Below are positions 36,266 through 46,546 of a stretch of 64,000 bases of DNA, piece after piece; the stretch's first letter is position 1, and each line of letters starts with the position of its first letter. The DNA is taken from the NCBI RefSeq assembly GCF_009834515.1, contig NZ_CP019426.1:186001-250000 (forward strand), read 5' to 3'. This DNA is from Pseudomonas sp. R84 (GTDB taxonomy: Bacteria; Pseudomonadota; Gammaproteobacteria; Pseudomonadales; Pseudomonadaceae). Position numbers and translations under genes: made by a program. The notes below the pieces were generated by a model. That model searched no databases. It had not been told where the DNA came from and saw nothing but the letters and a program-made list of their open reading frames with translations.

Positions 36266-37255
36266 TCAGGCAGAAATGATGCGGTTCTTGCCCTGTCGCT
36301 TGGCCTCATACATGGCCGCATCCGCACGGGCGAACAGGCTGTCGAGGCTTTCGTCTTCCCCGGTAAGGCTGGTCAGCCCCTGGCTGACTGTGATGCCGTA
36401 CGTCTGGCCGTCATGGCTGAAGCTCAACCGCTGAATTTCCTGCTGCAGTCGCTCGGCCACTTGCATGGCCATGTCCGGTGCGCACCCTGGAAACACCGCC
36501 GCAAACTCTTCCCCGCCAATCCGCCCGAACAGATCACCGCGACGTAACGAGCCACGCCCGCACTCGGCAATCCGCTGCAACACGTTGTCGCCTTCGGGAT
36601 GGCCGTAACTGTCGTTGATCACTTTGAAGTCATCGATATCGAGCAGCAAAAACGCCATGGGCGAACCCTGCGCACGCGCCTCTTCGAACTCGCGGTTGGC
36701 GCACTCGAAGAAGTGACGGCGGTTGCTGCTTTGCGTCAGCACGTCGGTGGTCGCCAAGCGATGCAGCTCGGTTTCCATCTGCTTCTTGTCAGTGATGTCC
36801 TCGGCGATGCCGACGATGATCACCGGTTGCCCCGGCTCGTCCTGACGGTTGATGAAGCACTTATCGCTGAGCCAGCGCACCTGGCCGTCGGCGGCGATGA
36901 TGCGGTATTCGCGATCTTCTACCGCACCTTTGTGCAGGACTTCGGTGAGGCTGCGTTCGGCGTATTCCAGATCGTCGGGGTAGATGCTGTCGCGCCATTG
37001 GTTGTAGTCGGCGAGCAGCAGGCCGGCGGAGCGACCGAAAATCCGTTCGTAGGCGGGGCTGACGTACAGCACCTGACGGGTTTCCCAGTTGAAAGCCCAG
37101 AGCACGGCGTTGACGCTGACCAGCAAAGAGCTGAACAGCTGCTCGCGTTCGCTTAGCCGAGCGACCTCGCCTTGGGCATGCATCAACGCCATCAGGGTTT
37201 GCGCGGCCTCGGGCCACTGCGGTAAGGATGAGTCTTTTTGGTTGTTATTGACCAT
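36266..37255 (-). CDS. PAS-GGDEF diguanylate cyclase
   Basis: Predicted soluble enzyme of 329 residues making c-di-GMP. A PAS/PAC sensor module is at about residues 35-165 (RQVLYVSPAYERIFGRSAG, EYRIIAADGQVRWLSDKCFI), followed by the GGDEF domain with the active motif FGRIGGEEFAAVF. An inhibitory RxxD site (RRGD) stands five residues before GGEEF, so product feedback is expected. The ATG at 37255 is preferred to an upstream TTG. c-di-GMP could feed the pga synthase encoded 11 kb away, but nothing in sequence links the two. Confidence 0.93.
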   Translation of the reverse strand: MVNNNQKDSSLPQWPEAAQTLMALMHAQGEVARLSEREQLFSSLLVSVNAVLWAFNWETRQVLYVSPAYERIFGRSAGLLLADYNQWRDSIYPDDLEYAERSLTEVLHKGAVEDREYRIIAADGQVRWLSDKCFINRQDEPGQPVIIVGIAEDITDKKQMETELHRLATTDVLTQSSNRRHFFECANREFEEARAQGSPMAFLLLDIDDFKVINDSYGHPEGDNVLQRIAECGRGSLRRGDLFGRIGGEEFAAVFPGCAPDMAMQVAERLQQEIQRLSFSHDGQTYGITVSQGLTSLTGEDESLDSLFARADAAMYEAKRQGKNRIISA

Positions 37256-37398
37256 CGGCACAGATCTCAAAGGACGTGCCGCAATTCGACAACGGCCACA
37301 GTACAGCCCGCCGGGATGGCGAAGTGTCTTTGAGATAGGCGATTTTTAGCGAAGTTCCGAAGGGTGCACCCGGGAGCCGGGTGCACCGATCAACGGTC

Positions 37399-38583
37399 TC
37401 AGACTGCTGCAGGACGCAGCGAGTAGGTTTTCAACTGGTCAGCGAACTCGCGCAGGGACTGGATGCCACTGGCTTCCGCCTCGAGAATCCACTCTTTGAT
37501 GGCCGCGAGCATGTCGTGGCCATTTGCGCTGGTCTTGACCCAGATCTGCTGCAGGGCCAGGCGTTTTTCGTAAATTACCTTCAACGCCTGACTGTGCTCG
37601 AGCATGGTCTGGATGCGCACGTGGTGACGATCTTCCAGCAGGCTGGTTTCCCGCGACAGCAGACGCTTGGCGCGGTGGAACTGGTGGCGCACCGAATGAT
37701 CGACCTTGGCCAGTTCTTGCTTGACCAGCGGACCGATCACCAATTTGCGGTACTGGGCCATGATCTGGAAACGGTTGTTGAGGATGGCCATGGCGGTGTC
37801 CATGTCCAGATTGCCCTTGCCTTCAACACGGTGAGCGATCGGCGCTACACGCTGAACCTTGGCCAGACGCAGGAAGCTGAAGACTTTGATCCACGCCCAG
37901 CCGAGGTCGAACTCCCACTTCTTCACCGACAGCTTGGCCGAGTTAGGGTAGGTGTGATGGTTGTTATGCAGTTCTTCGCCGCCGATCAGGATGCCCCACG
38001 GCACCAGATTGGTCGCCGCGTCGCGGCATTCGAAGTTGCGGTAACCGACAGCATGGCCCAGACCGTTGATGACGCCGGCAGCCCACACCGGGATCCACAT
38101 CATCTGGATCGCCCAGATGGTGATGCCGATGGTGCCGAACAGCAGCAGGTCGATAACGCCCATGATTGCCACGCCCAGCAGCGGGTAGCGGCTGTAGACG
38201 TTGCGTTCGATCCAGTCTTCGGGGCAGTTCTTGCCGTAGATGCGCAGGGTTTCCGGGTTCTGCGCTTCGGCGCGGTACAGCTCGGCACCGGTGCGCAGCA
38301 CCGTCGACAAACCCTTGATGACCGGGCTGTGCGGGTCGTCTTCGGTTTCGCACTTGGCGTGGTGTTTACGATGGATGGCGGTCCACTCGCGGGTGTTCTG
38401 CGCCGTGGTCAGCCACAGCCAGAAACGGAAAAAGTGCTTCAGGCCAGCATTCAGCTCCAGCGAGCGATGGGCCGAGTAACGGTGCAGATAGACCGTGACG
38501 CCGACAATTGTCACGTGGGTCATCAGCAAGGTGACTGCGACCAGAGACCAGGCCGACAAGCCAAGAAAACCTTCGTACCACAT
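37399..38583 (-). CDS. desA: Fatty-acid delta-9 desaturase (DesA-like)
   Basis: Membrane di-iron desaturase of 394 residues acting on acyl chains of phospholipids. The three histidine clusters are present: HRYSAHRS, HRKHH and HNNHH (in EELHNNHHTYPNSA). Several hydrophobic segments are followed by a soluble C-terminus of about 120 residues. Its place beside a GGDEF/EAL gene and oscA-sbp-cysTWA matches the P. aeruginosa PA0286 (desA) neighbourhood as I remember it. It is divergent from the GGDEF/EAL gene, with an AT-rich 143-base gap. Confidence 0.88.
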   Translation of the reverse strand: MWYEGFLGLSAWSLVAVTLLMTHVTIVGVTVYLHRYSAHRSLELNAGLKHFFRFWLWLTTAQNTREWTAIHRKHHAKCETEDDPHSPVIKGLSTVLRTGAELYRAEAQNPETLRIYGKNCPEDWIERNVYSRYPLLGVAIMGVIDLLLFGTIGITIWAIQMMWIPVWAAGVINGLGHAVGYRNFECRDAATNLVPWGILIGGEELHNNHHTYPNSAKLSVKKWEFDLGWAWIKVFSFLRLAKVQRVAPIAHRVEGKGNLDMDTAMAILNNRFQIMAQYRKLVIGPLVKQELAKVDHSVRHQFHRAKRLLSRETSLLEDRHHVRIQTMLEHSQALKVIYEKRLALQQIWVKTSANGHDMLAAIKEWILEAEASGIQSLREFADQLKTYSLRPAAV

Positions 38584-38726
38584 AGGCTATAGGGCCCTCG
38601 ATAAAGATAAAAACAGCCGTTGCATTATCTGCATTATCACCAAGCACACAGATAAAACCAGTCACCCTTTCAGATAAGAGTCGCTGAATGTTTCTTGACC
38701 TATAATTCCAACCTTTTTGTAGGGAC

Positions 38727-40658
38727 ATGGACAGCCGAATGCCTGCCACTTACCGCGATGCATTGCGTGCAGCGCTGCTCTATCTCGTGCTTGCCGCTGT
38801 CTGGCTGCAAGGTACTGATCATTTATTAAACAATTTCTTCGATAACTCCGTCGATCTTGCCCGATGGCAACTGATCAACGGTTACGTCTTTGCGGCGCTC
38901 AGCGCCGGGCTGATTTTCCTGGCGCGGGCGCGATTGTGTGAGTTTCTCGGGATTGGCGCGCGTTTGCGCGAGCGCCACGCTGATCGCGAACGCCTGCGTC
39001 AGGCCGCGGCGGTCTTCGATTGCACCCGCGAAGGGGTGTTGGTGACCAACCATCAAGGGCTGATCGTGCACGTCAATCGCGCGTTCATCGAGATTACCGG
39101 TTATCAGCGTGAAGAAGTCATTGGGCAACAGCCGAGTCTGTTCAAATCCGGCCACCATCCGCCAGGGTTCTATCAGGCGATGTTCGCTACTCTTGAGTCG
39201 CAGGGCGAATGGAGCGGCGAGATCTGGAACCGGCGCAAAAGCGGCGAGATTTATCCACAGTGGCAGACCATCCGGGTCATTCACGATGATCAGGGCCGGC
39301 TCAGCCATTACGTCGCGGTGTTTTCCGACATCAGCGCGATCAAGGATTCCGAGCATGAACTCAAACACCTCGCACACCACGATCCGCTGACCGATCTGCC
39401 CAATCGTCTGCTGTTCAGCGATCGCGCCGAGCAGGCGCTGGCCTCGGCGCAAAACCACAAGCGCGGCTGTGCATTGCTGATGCTCGATCTCGATCACTTC
39501 AAGATGATCAACGACAGCCTCGGCCATAACGTCGGCGATCGCTTGCTCAAGGCCGTGGCGGCGCGTTTGCAAGCGCTGTTCGGCCCCGGGATTACCCTGG
39601 CGCGGCTCGGCGGCGATGAGTTCGCGGTACTGGCGGAAAGTTGTCCACAGCCGGTGCAGGCGGCGGCGCTGGCGCAACGCATTCTCGATGCGCTGAAGGA
39701 GCCGTTCTGTATTGATGGCAATCAGTTGTTCATCAACGCCAGCCTCGGCATCAGTCTGTTCCCCAGCGATGCGCTAAGCGCCGAGCAACTGTTGCGCAAT
39801 GCCGATGCGGCGTTGTTCAAGGCCAAAAGTAGCGGTCGCAACGGTTACGCCTTGTACACCGAAGAACTTACCGCCCACGCCCAGCAACGTGTGGAGATCG
39901 CATTCGAGCTGCGCCGCGCGCTGGAGCAGCAGGAACTGCGGGTTTACTACCAACCCGTGCATGACTTGAAAACCAGTCGCCTGATTGGCGTCGAAGCCTT
40001 GGTGCGCTGGCAGCATCCGGTGCGTGGTCTGGTGTCGCCGGCGGAGTTCATTCCGATCGCTGAACGCACCGGGTTGATCGCCGAAATCGACGCTTGGGTC
40101 ATGCAGCAGGCGTGTCGGCAGATGTGTGAGTGGCAGCAGGCCGGGATCGTGCTGTCTTTTGTCGCGGTAAATGTGTCTTCGCGCCTGTTTGCCCGGCGTG
40201 AGTTGTATCAGCAGGTGGCGCAGGTGCTGCACGACACCGGGCTGGATCCGGCGTATCTGGAGCTGGAGGTGACTGAAAGCGCGGTGATGGATGATCCAGA
40301 GGTGGCTCTGGAGCAGATGCATCGTTTGCGCGAACTGGGTATTCGCCTGGCCATCGATGATTTCGGCACGGGCTATTCGTCGCTGTTACGGCTCAAGCGC
40401 TTGCCGGTGCAGAAATTGAAGATCGATCAGGGTTTCGTTGCCGGGTTGCCGTGGGATGAAGATGACGCGGCGATTGTCCGGGTGATTATCGCGTTGGCCC
40501 GGAGCATGGGCATGCAGGTGCATGCCGAGGGTATTGAACAGGTTGAGCAGGCGGCGTTTCTGTTGGGACAGGAATGTGACCTGGGGCAGGGGTACTGGTT
40601 TGGGCGGCCGAGTCCGGCAAAGGAGATTGATTGGGCGAGAACTCCGGTGATTGGTTAA
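38727..40658 (+). CDS. PAS-GGDEF-EAL protein (c-di-GMP turnover)
   Basis: Protein of 643 residues. Two N-terminal membrane helices (ALRAALLYLVLAAVWLQ and GYVFAALSAGLIFLARA), a PAS-PAC module (FDCTREGVLVTNHQGLIVHV, GEIYPQWQTIRVIHDDQGRL), a GGDEF domain with intact LARLGGDEFAVLA and an EAL domain with LIGVEALVRWQHP, DDFGTGYSSL and KIDQGF. Both catalytic motifs look intact, so direction of activity cannot be assigned. It is the positional counterpart of PA0285. An ATG at 38739 is an alternative start. Confidence 0.92.
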   Translation: MDSRMPATYRDALRAALLYLVLAAVWLQGTDHLLNNFFDNSVDLARWQLINGYVFAALSAGLIFLARARLCEFLGIGARLRERHADRERLRQAAAVFDCTREGVLVTNHQGLIVHVNRAFIEITGYQREEVIGQQPSLFKSGHHPPGFYQAMFATLESQGEWSGEIWNRRKSGEIYPQWQTIRVIHDDQGRLSHYVAVFSDISAIKDSEHELKHLAHHDPLTDLPNRLLFSDRAEQALASAQNHKRGCALLMLDLDHFKMINDSLGHNVGDRLLKAVAARLQALFGPGITLARLGGDEFAVLAESCPQPVQAAALAQRILDALKEPFCIDGNQLFINASLGISLFPSDALSAEQLLRNADAALFKAKSSGRNGYALYTEELTAHAQQRVEIAFELRRALEQQELRVYYQPVHDLKTSRLIGVEALVRWQHPVRGLVSPAEFIPIAERTGLIAEIDAWVMQQACRQMCEWQQAGIVLSFVAVNVSSRLFARRELYQQVAQVLHDTGLDPAYLELEVTESAVMDDPEVALEQMHRLRELGIRLAIDDFGTGYSSLLRLKRLPVQKLKIDQGFVAGLPWDEDDAAIVRVIIALARSMGMQVHAEGIEQVEQAAFLLGQECDLGQGYWFGRPSPAKEIDWARTPVIG

Positions 40659-40666
40659 AAGATCAA

Positions 40667-40733
40667 AAGATCGCAGCCTGCGGCAGCTCCTACACCGATC
40701 CCTGTAGGAGCTGCCGAAGGCTGCGATCTTTTG
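40667..40733. repeat. REPIN-like inverted repeat (family B)
   Basis: Arms AAAGATCGCAGCC... at 40667 and ...GGCTGCGATCTTT ending 40733, almost fully paired. It follows the GGDEF/EAL stop by 8 bases and with the copy at 41091 brackets oscA. Confidence 0.9.
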
Positions 40734-40782
40734 CTTCAACAGGCTGCAAGCCCTTGCCCCGCCACATAATGGTTTCTAGTTA

Positions 40783-40815
40783 TATAAACATTCTTAAATA
40801 GTCTTTTTAAGAATA
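40783..40815. promoter_or_regulatory. AT-rich dyad upstream of oscA-sbp, candidate sulfur-starvation site
   Basis: Perfect 9-bp inverted repeat ATTCTTAAA (40790-40798) / TTTAAGAAT (40806-40814), preceded by TATATAAAC, about 85 bases before the oscA ATG. A similar AT-rich sequence lies upstream of atsR near 57899. CysB control of sulfate uptake genes is well known; binding at this site is inferred. Confidence 0.55.
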
Positions 40816-40896
40816 TCCGCGCCTCTCTTATATTGCTCCTACGCCGAACGCAGTGCCGCCCACTGCCAGGCAAATCCCATTCAAAGGAGCAGCACC

Positions 40897-41079
40897 ATGA
40901 GCGCATCCCTTCGCAGCGTTGACGGTCAGGACGAAAGCACCATCTTGCGTGAAATCCAGAGCGCCCTGCGCGATCTGCGTTTCGGCGCGGTGGAGATCAC
41001 TGTGCACAACGCGCAAGTCGTGCAGATCGAACGCAAAGAGAAATTCCGTTTGCAGCAGCCGGGCAAACAACCGGGCTGA
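40897..41079 (+). CDS. oscA: OscA-like small protein (DUF2292)
   Basis: Protein of 60 residues (ESTILREIQSALRDLRFGAV, EITVHNAQVVQIERKEKFRL) matching the DUF2292/YezD family. In Pseudomonas the homologue OscA is encoded upstream of sbp and is linked to growth on organosulfur compounds under chromate stress. Here it also sits upstream of sbp and the cysTWA transporter, separated by a family B hairpin. The ATG at 40897 follows AAAGGAG. The biochemical action is unknown. Confidence 0.88.
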   Translation: MSASLRSVDGQDESTILREIQSALRDLRFGAVEITVHNAQVVQIERKEKFRLQQPGKQPG

Positions 41080-41090
41080 GTTGAAGATCA

Positions 41091-41172
41091 AAAGATCGCA
41101 GCCTGCGGCAGCTCCTACAGGGGGCTGTGTGTAGGAGCTGCCGAAGGTTCGGGCCGCGATCGGACGATCTTT
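41091..41172. repeat. Family B repeat with a degenerate right arm
   Basis: The left arm (41091-41119) is a standard copy, but the right arm keeps only TGTAGGAGCTGCCGAAGG (41130-41147) and then diverges, ending in a GATCTTT at 41166-41172. It lies between oscA and sbp. Confidence 0.8.
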
Positions 41173-41240
41173 AGCCGGCACATCCGATTCCAGATATTCA
41201 TAAGAAAAAGCCACCACCAAGAATTCCAGGAGCTTTCACC

Positions 41241-42254
41241 ATGTCGTCGATTCGCCGTTACGCTTTGGCCGCCCTGGCCAGTGCTGTGTTTGCCGGTTCC
41301 GCCGTTGCCAAGGATTACGAACTGCTCAACGTGTCGTATGACCCGACGCGCGAGCTGTATCAGGACTACAACGCTGAATTCATCAAGTTCTGGCAGAAAG
41401 ACCACGCTGGCGACACCGTTAAAATCCAGCAATCCCACGGTGGTTCGGGCAAGCAGGGCCGTGCGGTGATCGACGGTCTGCGTGCCGACGTCGTGACCCT
41501 GGCATTGGCCGGTGACATCGACGAAATCGCCAAACTCGGCAAGACCCTGCCCGCCGACTGGCAGAAGCGTCTGCCGGAAGCGAGCACGCCGTACACCTCG
41601 ACCATCGTCTTCCTGGTGCGCAAGGGCAACCCTAAAGGCATCAAGGACTGGGGCGATCTGGTCAAGAACGACGTCTCGGTGATCACCCCGAACCCGAAAA
41701 CCTCCGGCGGCGCCCGCTGGAACTTCCTCGCCGCGTGGGCCTATGGCCTGAAAGCCAACGGCGGTGACGAAGCCAAAGCCAAAGAATATGTGCAGACCCT
41801 GTTCAAGCACGTGCCAGTGCTGGATACCGGTGCACGCGGTTCGACCATTACCTTCGTCAACAACGGTCAGGGTGATGTGTTACTGGCTTGGGAAAACGAA
41901 GCGTTCCTGGCACTGAAAGAAGATGGCGGCGCCGACAAGTTCGACATTGTCGTGCCTTCGCTGTCGATCCTCGCCGAGCCGCCAGTGGCGGTGGTCGACA
42001 AGAACGCCGAGAAGAAGGGCAACGAGCAGATCGCCGAAGCCTATCTGAAGCACTTGTACAGCCCGGCCGGTCAGGAGATCGCCGCGAAGAACTTCTACCG
42101 TCCGCGTGACAAGGACGTGGCCGCGAAGTACGCCCAGCAGTTCCCGAAACTGGACCTGGTGACCATCGACAAGGACTTCGGCGGCTGGAAAACCGCGCAA
42201 CCTAAATTCTTCAACGACGGTGGCGTGTTCGACCAGATTTATCAGGCGCAGTAA
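41241..42254 (+). CDS. sbp: Periplasmic sulfate-binding protein
   Basis: Binding protein of 337 residues for the sulfate/thiosulfate importer. A signal peptide ([19 protein letters not shown]) is followed by the family hallmarks [58 protein letters not shown] and the C-terminal [12 protein letters not shown]. The ATG at 41241 has CAGGAG upstream. It is followed by cysT, cysW and cysA in the usual order, with a REPIN hairpin in the sbp-cysT gap that may let sbp be expressed above the membrane parts. Confidence 0.96.
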   Translation: MSSIRRYALAALASAVFAGSAVAKDYELLNVSYDPTRELYQDYNAEFIKFWQKDHAGDTVKIQQSHGGSGKQGRAVIDGLRADVVTLALAGDIDEIAKLGKTLPADWQKRLPEASTPYTSTIVFLVRKGNPKGIKDWGDLVKNDVSVITPNPKTSGGARWNFLAAWAYGLKANGGDEAKAKEYVQTLFKHVPVLDTGARGSTITFVNNGQGDVLLAWENEAFLALKEDGGADKFDIVVPSLSILAEPPVAVVDKNAEKKGNEQIAEAYLKHLYSPAGQEIAAKNFYRPRDKDVAAKYAQQFPKLDLVTIDKDFGGWKTAQPKFFNDGGVFDQIYQAQ

Positions 42255-42297
42255 TCTGACTTCAGCCACACATCAAGCCTGAAGCCAGGCGCGGAAA

Positions 42298-42388
42298 ATG
42301 TGGGAGCGAGCTTGCTCGCGAAAGCGGAGTGTCAGACGACGTAGAGTTGGCTGATACTCCCTCTTCGCGAGCAAGCTCGCTCCCACAT
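42298..42388. repeat. REPIN-like inverted repeat (family A)
   Basis: Perfect 25-bp arms at 42298-42322 and 42364-42388 around a 41-base loop, inside the sbp-cysTWA unit. It may protect the upstream sbp mRNA from 3' decay or reduce read-through. Confidence 0.92.
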
Positions 42389-42427
42389 TGGTGCGTTCAG
42401 CGGAATGCTTTTTAACCAAGGACTTTT

Positions 42428-43246
42428 ATGTCGCGTCGTATCTCCCCCGTCATACCCGGCTTCGGGCTGACGCTGGGCTACACCTTGGTGTACCTCAGCC
42501 TGATTGTGCTTATCCCGCTGGCGGCGATGTTCGTCCACGCCGCCCAACTCACCTGGGATCAGTTCTGGGCGATCATCTCCGCACCGCGGGTGCTTGCGGC
42601 CTTGAAGCTGAGCTTCGGCACCGCGCTGTGCGCTGCGATCATCAACGGCATCATCGGCACGTTGCTGGCCTGGGTGCTGGTGCGCTACACCTTCCCGGGG
42701 CGCAAGGTGATCGACGCGATGATCGATCTGCCGTTCGCCCTGCCGACAGCGGTGGCCGGTATCGCGCTGACCGCGCTGTATGCGCCGGCTGGTCTGGTCG
42801 GCCAATTCGCCGCTGACCTCGGTTTCAAAATCGCCTACACCCCGCTCGGTATCACTCTGGCGCTGACCTTCGTCACCCTGCCGTTCGTGGTGCGCACGGT
42901 ACAGCCGGTGCTGGCCGACATTCCCCGTGAAGTCGAAGAAGCTGCCGCGTGCCTCGGCGCGAAACCCTTGCAGGTGTTCCGCCACATCCTCGTACCTGCG
43001 CTGCTGCCAGCCTGGCTGACCGGTTTTGCCCTGGCGTTTGCGCGTGGCGTCGGCGAGTACGGTTCGGTGATTTTCATCGCCGGCAACATGCCGATGAAAA
43101 CCGAAATCCTGCCGCTGCTGATCATGGTCAAACTCGACCAATACGATTACACCGGCGCTACCGCCATCGGCGTGCTGATGCTGGTGGTTTCCTTCGTCCT
43201 GTTGCTGCTGATCAACTTGCTGCAGCGGCGCATCGAAACCCCATAA
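42428..43246 (+). CDS. cysT: Sulfate ABC transporter permease CysT
   Basis: Inner-membrane permease of 272 residues for sulfate/thiosulfate. About six hydrophobic segments; the EAA loop reads EVEEAAACLGAKPLQVFRHI followed by LVPALLPAWLTGFALAFARG. The family segment RKVIDAMIDLPFALPTAVAG is clear. It follows a REPIN, with AAGGAC before the ATG, and is 12 bases before cysW. It pairs with CysW to form the channel. Confidence 0.95.
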   Translation: MSRRISPVIPGFGLTLGYTLVYLSLIVLIPLAAMFVHAAQLTWDQFWAIISAPRVLAALKLSFGTALCAAIINGIIGTLLAWVLVRYTFPGRKVIDAMIDLPFALPTAVAGIALTALYAPAGLVGQFAADLGFKIAYTPLGITLALTFVTLPFVVRTVQPVLADIPREVEEAAACLGAKPLQVFRHILVPALLPAWLTGFALAFARGVGEYGSVIFIAGNMPMKTEILPLLIMVKLDQYDYTGATAIGVLMLVVSFVLLLLINLLQRRIETP

Positions 43247-43258
43247 GGAGGCGCGAAC

Positions 43259-44131
43259 ATGTCCCAATCGTCTATTGCGGCCGCCTCTTCGGCCAACGCT
43301 GCACGCCGTGGCAGTGCCACTTCGCGCAGAATCCTGATCGGCCTTGGCTGGCTGGTCTTTTTCCTGTTTCTGCTGCTGCCGTTGTTCATTGTGGTATCGC
43401 AGGGTTTGAAAAATGGCCTCGGTGCGTTCTTCACCGCGATCTTTGAACCGGATGCACTGTCGGCACTGAAACTCACCGTGTTCGCCGTGTTGATTTCTGT
43501 GCCGTTGAACCTGGTGTTCGGCGTCAGCGCCGCGTGGTGCGTGAGCAAGTACTCGTTCCGCGGCAAGAGCATGCTGGTGACCCTGATTGACTTGCCGTTC
43601 TCGGTATCGCCGGTGATCGCCGGTCTGGTCTACGTGCTGATGTTTGGCGCGCAGGGCCTGTTCGGGCCTTGGCTGCAGGATCACGACATCCAGATCGTCT
43701 TCGCCTTGCCGGGCATCGTGCTGGCGACGATCTTCGTCACCGTGCCGTTCGTGGCTCGTGAACTGATCCCGCTGATGCAGGAACAAGGCACGCAGGAAGA
43801 GGAAGCCGCGCGTTTGCTCGGCGCCAATGGCTGGCAGATGTTCTGGCACGTCACCGTCCCCAACATCAAATGGGGCCTGATCTATGGCGTGGTGCTGTGT
43901 ACCGCGCGGGCCATGGGTGAATTCGGTGCGGTGTCGGTGGTGTCCGGGCACATTCGCGGGGTGACCAACACCTTGCCGTTGCACGTCGAGATCCTCTACA
44001 ACGAATACAACCACGTGGCCGCGTTCGCTGTGGCGAGCCTGTTGCTGATCCTGGCGCTCTTCATCCTGCTGCTCAAGCAGTGGAGCGAAAACCGTATCAA
44101 CCGCCTGCGCGCCAGCGCCGCGGAGGAATAA
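43259..44131 (+). CDS. cysW: Sulfate ABC transporter permease CysW
   Basis: Second permease of the sulfate importer, 290 residues. A variable N-terminus of about 25 residues, then six helices; family motifs are [20 protein letters not shown], the EAA-type loop [20 protein letters not shown] and [20 protein letters not shown]. The ATG at 43259 has AAGGAGG upstream and the gene ends three bases before cysA. Confidence 0.95.
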   Translation: MSQSSIAAASSANAARRGSATSRRILIGLGWLVFFLFLLLPLFIVVSQGLKNGLGAFFTAIFEPDALSALKLTVFAVLISVPLNLVFGVSAAWCVSKYSFRGKSMLVTLIDLPFSVSPVIAGLVYVLMFGAQGLFGPWLQDHDIQIVFALPGIVLATIFVTVPFVARELIPLMQEQGTQEEEAARLLGANGWQMFWHVTVPNIKWGLIYGVVLCTARAMGEFGAVSVVSGHIRGVTNTLPLHVEILYNEYNHVAAFAVASLLLILALFILLLKQWSENRINRLRASAAEE

Positions 44132-44134
44132 TTC

Positions 44135-45124
<990 letters not shown>

Positions 45125-45128
45125 AGTC

Positions 45129-45231
45129 AAAAGATCGCAGCCTGCGGCAGCTCCTACAGGGGTTTCGGTTGGTCACACATTTTGTGATCGACCAAACCCA
45201 CTTTAGGAGCTGCCGCAGGCTGCGATCTTTT
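45129..45231. repeat. Extended family B inverted repeat between convergent genes
   Basis: Arms of 28 bp at 45129-45156 and 45204-45231. The loop itself carries a second dyad (TTGGTCACA with TGTGATCGACCAA), giving one long stem of about 100 bases. It separates cysA from the convergent DUF962 gene and should terminate both. Confidence 0.9.
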
Positions 45232-45238
45232 AAGCGGC

Positions 45239-45766
45239 CTAAGCCGCCGCTTTGCGATTTGGATTAACTCGTACCACCCCCGCCCGCGCCTCGATCTGCT
45301 CTTTCAATTCATGCCGCATGCCCAGCATGAACGCCAACTCGGCCACGACAAACAACGGCCCGACAATCAGTCCGCTGACATCATCGACAAACGCCGGTTT
45401 TCGCCCTTCATAGTGATGCCCGACAAACTGGATCACCCAGCCGACCACAAACATCGCCAGACCACTGCTCAGCCAGACCAGGGTGCTCTGCTGCGCCAGC
45501 ACATGCCCGGCCCAGACTGACAGCCCCATCAGCAGCGTCATCAGCACCCCGAACTTCACCTCCAGACGCAGATAAAACCACGCCGAGGCCAGCGCCACGA
45601 CAACGGCTGGAGATATCCACAACCCACCCAGCGACCATTCTGGCCGCGACAACAAAACCGCCACCGCCACCACAATCAGCGGAATGCCGATAAAGTGGCT
45701 GGCGATGTTGCGCGGATCACGGTGGTAGGCAGCGTATTGACTGAGATGGTCGACGAGGCTTTTCAT
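45239..45766 (-). CDS. DUF962/Mpo1-like membrane protein
   Basis: Inner-membrane protein of 175 residues with about four helices and the family pattern VDHLSQYAAYHRDPRNIASH, FIGIPLIVVAVAVLL and VGWVIQFVGHHYEGRKPAFV. The conserved histidines fit the yeast Mpo1 iron-dependent dioxygenase that shortens 2-hydroxy fatty acids; activity in bacteria is not shown. The ATG at 45766 follows CGGAGGAAC. Upstream in-frame codons extend to 45895 but overlap the divergent regulator and lack a ribosome site. Confidence 0.88.
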   Translation of the reverse strand: MKSLVDHLSQYAAYHRDPRNIASHFIGIPLIVVAVAVLLSRPEWSLGGLWISPAVVVALASAWFYLRLEVKFGVLMTLLMGLSVWAGHVLAQQSTLVWLSSGLAMFVVGWVIQFVGHHYEGRKPAFVDDVSGLIVGPLFVVAELAFMLGMRHELKEQIEARAGVVRVNPNRKAAA

Positions 45767-45850
45767 TGTTGTTCCTCCGGTAGGGTTGATCGCATCATCC
45801 CTCGGGATCAGGGTTCGCTCTGTCAGGCAGGCGACAATCCAGGAGTGTTT

Positions 45851-46528
45851 ATGCAAATGCGTTCGCGATTGATGACCGGCCAGTGGTTCAGTCATCTACC
45901 GGTGTCCTTTCAGGATAGTCTGCTCGCGGCGGCCCGGGAGCGGCGGCTGACGGCAGGGCAGCGCTTGTTCCAGCGCGGTGATGCGCCGTGCGGCTTGTAC
46001 GCGGTGCTCGATGGCGCGGTGCGTATCGGCGCGGTGAGTGAGCAGGGTAAGGAAGCGTTGCTGAGTCTGGTGGAAGCGCCGCACTGGTTTGGTGAAATCT
46101 GCCTGTTCGATGGCCAGCCGCGCACCCATGACGCGTATGCAGTTGGGCCGTGTACGCTGCTCAATATCCCGCAGGCACCGTTACTGAAGTTGCTTGATGA
46201 AAATCCAGTGTACTGGCGACATCTGGCGCTGCTGATGAGCCACAAACTACGCCTGACCTTCATCAACCTCGAACAACTGAGCCTGCTGCCGGCCCCGGCG
46301 CGTCTGGCGCATCGCTTGCTGATGATTGCCGAAGGTTACGGCGAACTCGACGCGCCACGCCGAGTGCTGCAACTGCCGCAGGAGCAGTTGGCATCGATGC
46401 TGTCGCTGTCGCGGCAGACCACCAACCAGATCCTCAAGGATTTCCAGGGACAGGGGATTATCGGGCTCGGGTATGGCGAGATCGAAATCCTCGACGCCCC
46501 GCGATTGCGCGCCCTGGCCACGATCTAA
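45851..46528 (+). CDS. Crp/Fnr-family transcriptional regulator
   Basis: Regulator of 225 residues. The cyclic-nucleotide-like beta-roll occupies residues of about 12-130 (AGQRLFQRGDAPCGLYAVLD, HWFGEICLFDGQPRTHDAYA), followed by a long dimer helix and the HTH (LPQEQLASMLSLSRQTTNQI). The cAMP-contact residues are not preserved clearly and the Fnr cysteines are absent, so the signal is unknown. The ATG at 45851 follows AGGAGTG. It is divergent from the DUF962 gene. Confidence 0.9.
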   Translation: MQMRSRLMTGQWFSHLPVSFQDSLLAAARERRLTAGQRLFQRGDAPCGLYAVLDGAVRIGAVSEQGKEALLSLVEAPHWFGEICLFDGQPRTHDAYAVGPCTLLNIPQAPLLKLLDENPVYWRHLALLMSHKLRLTFINLEQLSLLPAPARLAHRLLMIAEGYGELDAPRRVLQLPQEQLASMLSLSRQTTNQILKDFQGQGIIGLGYGEIEILDAPRLRALATI

Positions 46529-46546
46529 CGGGCACCCGAGATCCCC

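Noticed and set aside
37381..38592. A 403-codon open frame opposite the delta-9 desaturase
   Set aside because: The opposite strand has three conserved histidine clusters and the membrane pattern of desaturases; the antisense product has no recognisable fold.
45767..45895. N-terminal extension of the DUF962 protein
   Set aside because: The extra 43 residues are not membrane-like, overlap the start of the divergent Crp-family gene and lack a ribosome site; the ATG at 45766 has CGGAGG before it.
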